Assembly: GCA_945868195.1 (NCBI GenBank)
Contig: CAMBLP010000077.1
Coordinates: 1-10,323, forward strand
DNA: 10,323 nt
Source of the DNA: Bordetella parapertussis
GTDB lineage: Bacteria; Pseudomonadota; Gammaproteobacteria; Burkholderiales; Burkholderiaceae_B
Reading direction: 5' to 3'
Positions 5,973 to 10,323 of the stretch are shown here, in pieces. Both the position numbers and the translations under genes were made by a program. Positions within the stretch are counted from its first letter, which is position 1. Each line of letters starts with the position of its first letter. The notes under the pieces are model-generated. The model was not told the origin of the DNA. It was given only the letters and a program-made list of their open reading frames with translations, and did not search any database.

Positions 5973-6914
5973 ATGACAGCCAGTACCTTTAACGAATCCG
6001 CCGAAGGCGTCTACTTGATTACCGTCACGCCTTTCAAGGACAACGGAGATCTTGATTTAGCCAGTACCGATCGGATGGTGGATTTCTGCCTCGAGCGTGG
6101 TGTCACCGGGCTGACGATTCTCGGAATCATGGGCGAAAACACCAAGCTCACCGCCGAAGAGTCGCGTCAGTTCACGCGCCAGGTTCTCGCGCGTGTGCAA
6201 GGCAAAGTGCCTGTCGTCGTCGGTGCATCGTCCGCAGGTTTTGCGCCTATGAGCGAGCTTACCAAGAGCGTGATGGATATGGGCGCGGCCGGCGTGATGA
6301 TCGCGCCACCCTCGACCGTGCGCACCGATGATCAGATTTGCAGCTATTTCGATATGGTCAACGAGACCTTGGGATCCGATGTGCCCTGGTGCCTGCAGGA
6401 TCACCCTACCTCGACCGGTGTGCAGATGTCGGCGGGCGTGGTGTTGCGTATTCTAAAGAACTCACCCACTTGCGTCATGCTCAAGCATGAGGATTTCCCT
6501 GGACTGGCCAAACTCTCGGCTGTGCGTCAGGCGATCGAAAAGGGTGATTTGCGCAAGATCTCCATCTTGACAGGTAATGGCGGCGGTTTATTTTTGCCCG
6601 AAGAAATGGTGCGTGGCGCCAATGGCGCGATGACCGGTTTTGCTTACCCCGAGATGATGGTTGACGTGGTCAAAGCCTTTAAGGCAGGAAACGTCGAGCG
6701 CGCATTCGATATTTTTGATTGTTACTTGCCTCTGGCAAAGTACGAACAGCAGGCTGGCGTCGGTTTAGCTGTGCGTAAGCACATCCTGGCGCAGCGTGGT
6801 GCGATCGCGTCTGCCGCGGTCAGAAAGCCCGGCCCTAAACTGTCCGCGCTTGATTTGGCGGATATTGCCCGACTGATTGCCAGACAAGAGAAAAAACTCG
6901 CTGCGTTGGGTTAA
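5973..6914 (+). CDS. DapA/NAL-family class I (Schiff-base) aldolase or dehydratase
   Basis: A 313-residue TIM-barrel protein of the dihydrodipicolinate synthase / N-acetylneuraminate lyase family. The pyruvate-carboxylate-binding motif is G51-I-M-G54-E55, a variant of the usual G-T-T-G-E. The Schiff-base lysine is K171 in V-M-L-K-H-E-D. The segment that carries the catalytic Tyr in DapA (Y-N-x-P) reads Q142-D-H-P145 here, so Tyr is replaced, and the DapA region with a second Tyr (PYYN) reads A-P-P-S. This makes true DHDPS activity unlikely. A retro-aldol or dehydratase reaction on another 2-oxo acid is more plausible, perhaps with H144 in the tyrosine's place (inference). It lies between the decarboxylating dehydrogenase and the RraA-like gene, in line with a role in cleaving an oxo-acid intermediate. 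Confidence 0.88.
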   Translation: MTASTFNESAEGVYLITVTPFKDNGDLDLASTDRMVDFCLERGVTGLTILGIMGENTKLTAEESRQFTRQVLARVQGKVPVVVGASSAGFAPMSELTKSVMDMGAAGVMIAPPSTVRTDDQICSYFDMVNETLGSDVPWCLQDHPTSTGVQMSAGVVLRILKNSPTCVMLKHEDFPGLAKLSAVRQAIEKGDLRKISILTGNGGGLFLPEEMVRGANGAMTGFAYPEMMVDVVKAFKAGNVERAFDIFDCYLPLAKYEQQAGVGLAVRKHILAQRGAIASAAVRKPGPKLSALDLADIARLIARQEKKLAALG

Positions 6915-6966
6915 ACCTGCGCGATTTAAAACCGCCCCATTTAAAAACACACACGCTTAGTGATCC

Positions 6967-6970
6967 GGAG
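6967..6970 (+). promoter_or_regulatory. Ribosome binding site that sets the RraA-like start at 6978
   Basis: GGAG lies 7 nt before the ATG at 6978. The upstream in-frame GTG at 6960 lacks such a site, so the longer form with six extra residues is less likely. Confidence 0.65.
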
Positions 6971-6977
6971 AGTACTC

Positions 6978-7691
6978 ATGGTAGATATGCAACTTGACCC
7001 CAAGGTGAAAGACATCCTGGCAGGGATTTCCACTGCAACGCTGACGACGATTTTGCTCAAGAAAGGTTTGCGCAATGTCTGGATGCGCGGTACCAAACCG
7101 ATCCGTGCTGGTCAGCCGCGTCTGGTGGCGCGCGCGTTCACGCTGCGTTTCGTCCCGGCGCGTGAGGATTTGGCAACACCCGAATCTTGGTCTTCACCTA
7201 AATCGACTCGCGGTGCGATCGAAGATATGCCCGAAGGTTGTATCGCTGTAGTGGACTCGATGGGAGTTCAAGACGCCGGTATTTTTGGCGATATCCTGTG
7301 CGCGCGTATGGCAAAAAAGAAAGTCGCCGCGCTTGTGACAGACGGCGTGGTGCGTGACCTTGCAGGCGTGCTTGGGACAGGTTTGCCCGTCTGGTGTTCC
7401 GGTGCAGCGGCTCCCCCATCGGTGGCCGGTTTGACCTTCGTCGATTGGCAGCAGCCAATTGGTTGTGGTGGCGTCGCGGTGTTTCCCGGTGACGTTGTAG
7501 TCGTGGACGATGATGGTGCGGTGCTGATCCCCGCCGCGATGCTCGATGATGTCGTGACGAGCGCAGCGGCCCAGGAGAAACTTGAGACCTGGATCATGAC
7601 TCAGGTTGAAAAGGGTCAGGCTTTGCCTGGCCTCTACCCGCCAAACGCTGAAAACCTGGCTCGCTACAAGGCTGAAACAGGTCAAAAGTAA
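6978..7691 (+). CDS. RraA-like protein (HMG/CHA aldolase family)
   Basis: A 237-residue member of the RraA-like family (pfam03737). It includes metal-dependent 4-hydroxy-4-methyl-2-oxoglutarate / 4-carboxy-4-hydroxy-2-oxoadipate aldolases, oxaloacetate decarboxylases and the RNase E inhibitor RraA. The signature G104-D-I-L-C-A-R-M-A-x5-A-A-L-V-T-D122-G-V-V-R126-D127 holds the Arg and Asp that bind substrate and Mg2+ in the aldolases. The next core block is V-A-V-F-P-G-D-V-V-V-V-D with D-G-A-V-L-I-P. Compared with classic E. coli RraA (about 160 residues) it has longer N- and C-terminal parts, as in the catabolic members. Placement at the end of a catabolic array and beside a class I aldolase favours aldol cleavage or oxo-acid decarboxylation over RNA regulation. 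The gene ends 24 nt before a strong terminator hairpin. Confidence 0.87.
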   Translation: MVDMQLDPKVKDILAGISTATLTTILLKKGLRNVWMRGTKPIRAGQPRLVARAFTLRFVPAREDLATPESWSSPKSTRGAIEDMPEGCIAVVDSMGVQDAGIFGDILCARMAKKKVAALVTDGVVRDLAGVLGTGLPVWCSGAAAPPSVAGLTFVDWQQPIGCGGVAVFPGDVVVVDDDGAVLIPAAMLDDVVTSAAAQEKLETWIMTQVEKGQALPGLYPPNAENLARYKAETGQK

Positions 7692-7715
7692 TTGACGGGG
7701 TAGGACGATGATTGG

Positions 7716-7743
7716 GGCCTGCGTAGATGCGCAGGCCTTTTTT
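7716..7743 (+). terminator. Rho-independent terminator of the catabolic cluster
   Basis: A perfect 8-bp GC-rich stem (GGCCTGCG / CGCAGGCC) with the 6-nt loop TAGATG is followed at once by six Ts (7738-7743). The T-run overlaps the stop codon of the convergent PAP2 gene (7742-7744). On the minus strand the hairpin is not followed by a T-run, so intrinsic termination is expected mainly in the plus direction. Confidence 0.9.
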
Positions 7744-8569
7744 ACTTGGCCGAACGGCTTGGCTTATTTGGTTGATCAGGCTTGGTCGCGGTAAAAGAGC
7801 GCCAGGTAAACCACGCAATACTGATGCTTGCTATGGTCGCCGCGACCCATTGGACGGGTTTGGTCTGCGGAAAATCAATGGTGGTCGTCAAGAGGATCAC
7901 CACGCCAACGACACCCGCTGAACTAATGATTCGCATGAGCCATGATTGAGGAACTAAGGCGCGTGCCGGGATGGCTTGTGTGAGTCTTGCGCCCGCGATC
8001 CCGCTAAACAAACCAATGGCCGCACCTGCGCAGACGTCGGCGGGCCAGTGCGCACCCAAAGCAATACGCGCTAAACCTGCCAGAGTCGCAGCCACAAACA
8101 ACCACCAATACGCACCGCGCTTCGTAGGCTCTAGCGCAAAATAAAAGGCTGTCAGGATCGCAAAAGCGGTCAGGGTATGTCCCGAAGGCATCGAGAAATG
8201 CGTGAGCGCTTTACCCACGATATGAAAGCTCGCAGGATCCAGTAGTGCAGCGGGACGCGGCATCTCAAGCGTATGTTTAAAGAAATGAGAAAGAACACCA
8301 GAGATTGCGCCACCCACGAGTGCCGCGGGAAGAAGACGTGGCGCGAGTAACAACAGAGGACAAGCTAGAGCGAAAATAGCCCAGCCGTTGCCCAGAATGT
8401 TAAAGCTCACCCAAAATAGTTCAGGTAAGGCTTGCGCTGCGTGATTGAGTTGCAGAAATAACTGAGGTTCGGGAGCAAACAACCATAATATTAGCCAGAC
8501 CGCCAAGGGAACTAGACACCAAAGAAAATCTTTTGCTTGAACGGTCTTGATGGTGGGCGCTTGAGTCAT
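7742..8569 (-). CDS. PAP2-family membrane phosphatase
   Basis: A 275-residue integral membrane protein with the complete PAP2 phosphatase triad of motifs: K98-x6-R105-P106, P128-S-G-H131 and A-R168-x5-H174-x3-D178. H131 and H174 are the expected acid and nucleophile histidines. Hydrophobic stretches near 15-31, 52-75, 79-95, 133-145, 154-172, 180-193 and 216-231 suggest about six or seven membrane spans, with the active site facing the periplasm as in PgpB/BacA-type and LpxE-type enzymes. Substrates of the family are lipid phosphates or diphosphates such as phosphatidate, undecaprenyl diphosphate or lipid A. The start overlaps the stop of the glycosyltransferase gene by 4 nt (ATGA), implying coupled translation and a shared pathway. 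The hydrophilic Lys/Pro-rich tail (262-275) is not part of the domain. Confidence 0.92.
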   Translation of the reverse strand: MTQAPTIKTVQAKDFLWCLVPLAVWLILWLFAPEPQLFLQLNHAAQALPELFWVSFNILGNGWAIFALACPLLLLAPRLLPAALVGGAISGVLSHFFKHTLEMPRPAALLDPASFHIVGKALTHFSMPSGHTLTAFAILTAFYFALEPTKRGAYWWLFVAATLAGLARIALGAHWPADVCAGAAIGLFSGIAGARLTQAIPARALVPQSWLMRIISSAGVVGVVILLTTTIDFPQTKPVQWVAATIASISIAWFTWRSFTATKPDQPNKPSRSAK

Positions 8570-9813
8570 GCTCGCGCTGCATCAAATTGCACGGCGACTT
8601 TTTCCATCACCTGCGCGACAGAGATCGCTTGCATGCAAACATTGTCAGAGCATGGGGTCTTGCGGTGATTAGCCGCACTCACGCAGGGCGAGCAAGCGAG
8701 CTGTGCGGTAATCGGAATAGATTTACCGAGTGAGCCGTACAGGGCAGGCGTTTCGGGTCCAAACAACACAACGGTGTGCAGGTCCGTGACAGAAGAAAAA
8801 TGTCCCGGCCCCGAGTCATTGGTGACCATGACATCCGCTAGGCTATAGAGCGCGGGGAGCTCTGCAAAGGAAACTTGACCCGCGAAATTGAGCGCGTGAC
8901 TGACTTGTGCTCCATGGCGGACGTTTTCAACATACTCAAACTCAGCGGGCGAACCGGTCAAGAGGATCAAACTATCAGGCCATTTGCGTTCGAGCTCGAC
9001 AATCAGGGCTGAAAAACGCTCTGGTGCCCAACGACGCTGAACCAAAAGTTCGCTGGCATTTGGATTGACTAGAAAAAGAGGCTGTGCGTCAAGCTTGAAC
9101 GAACACTGCGCCTGTTCAGCAAGCCGTTCGATGCGCTGGAGGACATCGAGCCGGACCTGTGGATCGATCACAGCCTGCGCAATCTTGATGGCTGAGTCAG
9201 GAATATTGATTTTGCTAAAGGGTGTTTCTTGAGTCGTCGCAAAGGCCCCGTGTACCAATGATAAAAAGTTTTTTGCTATGTGAATATGCGGGTTGTAGTG
9301 GACTTTGTGGGTCAACATATTGCCGCGCCACAGACCTTCGCCATGAAAGATGTGATAACCGACGCGACGTCTGGCACCGCTTAATCCAGTGAGTAGCGCG
9401 GTAAAGCGCGAAAACAGTTCCAGATCGATGACCGTATCGATTTTGCGCGCGCGCGACCACAATAGAAACTTAAGCGTATCGAGTGCGAGGCGCACGACAG
9501 AGCTTGAGTCGATCGTAAAGACGTTGTCTGGCGGGACCGTATTGAGCAAGCTCAAGCTGGCTCGGTTACTTTTAAAAATCAAAAAGAAAATCTCTGCCCC
9601 CCGTGCCTGCGTTGCGCGCATGGCTGGGTCAACAATGATTGCGCTTCCCATTTCAGAAAGTTCGATAAAAAGAACCTTGTGTGGCGAGGTGGATACAACA
9701 CCAAACAGCCGAGCGACCCAGTCCATTAACCATACGATGGGCGTAAAAAGGGTGCAAAGTGGTACACCGACACGGTGGTCGATGGTGCGCATGGTGTCAA
9801 CACTGAGGCTCAT
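8566..9813 (-). CDS. Glycosyltransferase family 9 (heptosyltransferase-like) with N-terminal extension
   Basis: A 415-residue GT-B-fold protein related to the ADP-heptose:LPS heptosyltransferases WaaC/WaaF (about 320-350 residues). The first Rossmann strand is K46-V-L-F-I-E51-L-S-E54-M-G56-S57. The donor-binding C-terminal domain has N-P-N-A-S (250-254), R-R-W-A-P-E-R-F (260-267), T331-N-D-S-G-P336-G-H338 and L-F-G-P-E-T-P. A cysteine set (374, 377, 388, 393) lies where many family members have one. The 45 residues before the first strand are extra and include a hydrophobic stretch (about 17-40) that could tether the protein to the inner membrane. S57 stands where WaaC has its catalytic Asp13. 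The donor and acceptor are unknown. It starts 12 nt after the YbhN-like gene, with no strong ribosome site seen. Confidence 0.85.
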   Translation of the reverse strand: MSLSVDTMRTIDHRVGVPLCTLFTPIVWLMDWVARLFGVVSTSPHKVLFIELSEMGSAIIVDPAMRATQARGAEIFFLIFKSNRASLSLLNTVPPDNVFTIDSSSVVRLALDTLKFLLWSRARKIDTVIDLELFSRFTALLTGLSGARRRVGYHIFHGEGLWRGNMLTHKVHYNPHIHIAKNFLSLVHGAFATTQETPFSKINIPDSAIKIAQAVIDPQVRLDVLQRIERLAEQAQCSFKLDAQPLFLVNPNASELLVQRRWAPERFSALIVELERKWPDSLILLTGSPAEFEYVENVRHGAQVSHALNFAGQVSFAELPALYSLADVMVTNDSGPGHFSSVTDLHTVVLFGPETPALYGSLGKSIPITAQLACSPCVSAANHRKTPCSDNVCMQAISVAQVMEKVAVQFDAARA

Positions 9814-9825
9814 AAGCTAGATATT

Positions 9826-10323
9826 TTAATGAGGTTTGGAGGGCGCGTGCGCTGGGTTCTGAGTATCCTCGCGCTTGCGCCTCAAAAGCGACACGGCACC
9901 GGGTAAATAGGTGACCAGCGTCACAATACCAAAGCTCACTGACGCCAGAACGGTAATCCCACTTTCAATGCCCCAGAGCGCGAGCGTGGCGGATAGCGTA
10001 GCTTCGCGCAGCCCCCAACCTGAGATGCTGATCGGCAGCATCATGAGCAAGCTTAAGGCGGGCATGCCAATCATCAAGGCAGAAAAGGGCGCATTGATCC
10101 CGAAAGCCTTGAGGCAGCACCAAAAACTTGAAAGGGCCAGCACATGTGTCAGCAAGGAAATGACGATTTGGGGAACAATGTTTGGCCAGCCTATTCCGGC
10201 TTTGAGTGCAAACATCGCCTGAGGCATACCGAGTTTGTCTAGGATGCGTTGTATTAAATTTCTCGTCTTGGCTATTTTGAGCAAAATAGAGGCCAAGGCA
10301 GCGGCAAAGAGCATCGCGCCCAA
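9826..10323 (-). CDS. YbhN/lysylphosphatidylglycerol-synthase-type transmembrane protein, N-terminus cut by window edge
   Basis: The visible 165 codons are the C-terminal half of a UPF0104/LPG-synthase-TM (YbhN, AglD-like) protein, normally about 300-350 residues. The frame is open to the window edge. The edge codon reads TTG, but this is most likely an internal Leu and not a start. Several hydrophobic spans are seen (about 3-16, 50-70, 80-98, 108-145). The family signature is L96-P-I-S-x-x-G-W-G-L-R105-E106. Homologues often sit beside glycosyltransferases and phospholipid or glycolipid genes and have been proposed to move lipids or regulate synthesis. The exact function is not settled. A short basic, Pro-rich tail follows the last span. 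It is the first visible gene of the minus-strand envelope operon. Confidence 0.82.
   Translation of the reverse strand: MGAMLFAAALASILLKIAKTRNLIQRILDKLGMPQAMFALKAGIGWPNIVPQIVISLLTHVLALSSFWCCLKAFGINAPFSALMIGMPALSLLMMLPISISGWGLREATLSATLALWGIESGITVLASVSFGIVTLVTYLPGAVSLLRRKREDTQNPAHAPSKPH

Noticed and set aside
7194..7685. Minus-strand open frames antisense to the RraA-like gene
   Set aside because: Several overlapping frames appear here only because the coding strand lacks certain codons. None shows domain features.
9389..9820. Plus-strand open frame of 143 codons opposite the glycosyltransferase
   Set aside because: The glycosyltransferase motifs are clear on the minus strand, and this frame looks like their complement.
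10321..10323. TTG at the right edge as the start of the YbhN-like gene
   Set aside because: The visible part is only the C-terminal half of the family, so the codon is almost certainly an internal leucine.

Overview
The window looks like chromosomal DNA from a betaproteobacterium, most likely Burkholderiales. This is inferred from protein flavour (a nucleosidase with an RDM-x-AEPLSPRG block, a cupin with a QPPNIRHRE block, class C beta-lactamase-fold hydrolases, an RraA-like protein) and from middling GC content by eye. No rRNA, tRNA, CRISPR array or mobile element was found, and no stretch over 300 bases lacks a gene.

Left edge (1-840, minus strand): a PaaI-type hotdog thioesterase is followed by the first 118 codons of a Pfs/MTAN-like nucleosidase that runs off the window.

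Centre (923-7691, plus strand): seven co-directional genes form what looks like a catabolic cluster. In order they are a beta-lactamase-fold serine hydrolase, an Ldh2-family 2-hydroxyacid dehydrogenase, a small cupin, a Tat-exported alpha/beta hydrolase, a beta-decarboxylating dehydrogenase (isopropylmalate/isocitrate/tartrate type), a DapA-family class I aldolase or dehydratase, and an RraA-like protein of the HMG/CHA aldolase family. The first two are 5 nt apart and the cupin and alpha/beta hydrolase overlap by 4 nt. Longer gaps with hairpins or palindromes lie before the dehydrogenase and before the DapA-like gene, so there may be internal promoters or attenuation. A strong intrinsic terminator closes the array. 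The enzyme set suggests opening an ester or lactone, oxidising a hydroxy-acid, and cleaving the resulting oxo-acid to pyruvate-type products. The substrate cannot be told from the sequence, and no transporter or regulator is in the window.

Right side (7742-10323, minus strand): a tight envelope operon read right to left. It has a partial YbhN/LPG-synthase-like membrane protein, a family 9 glycosyltransferase with an N-terminal extension and a Ser where heptosyltransferases carry their catalytic Asp, and a PAP2 membrane phosphatase. Gaps are 12 nt and a 4-nt overlap. Together they suggest synthesis or remodelling of a lipid-linked glycoconjugate.

The most unusual points are the enzyme combination in the central cluster, the DapA homologue lacking the usual catalytic tyrosine, the atypical substrate loop in the decarboxylating dehydrogenase, and the glycosyltransferase with a substituted catalytic position.
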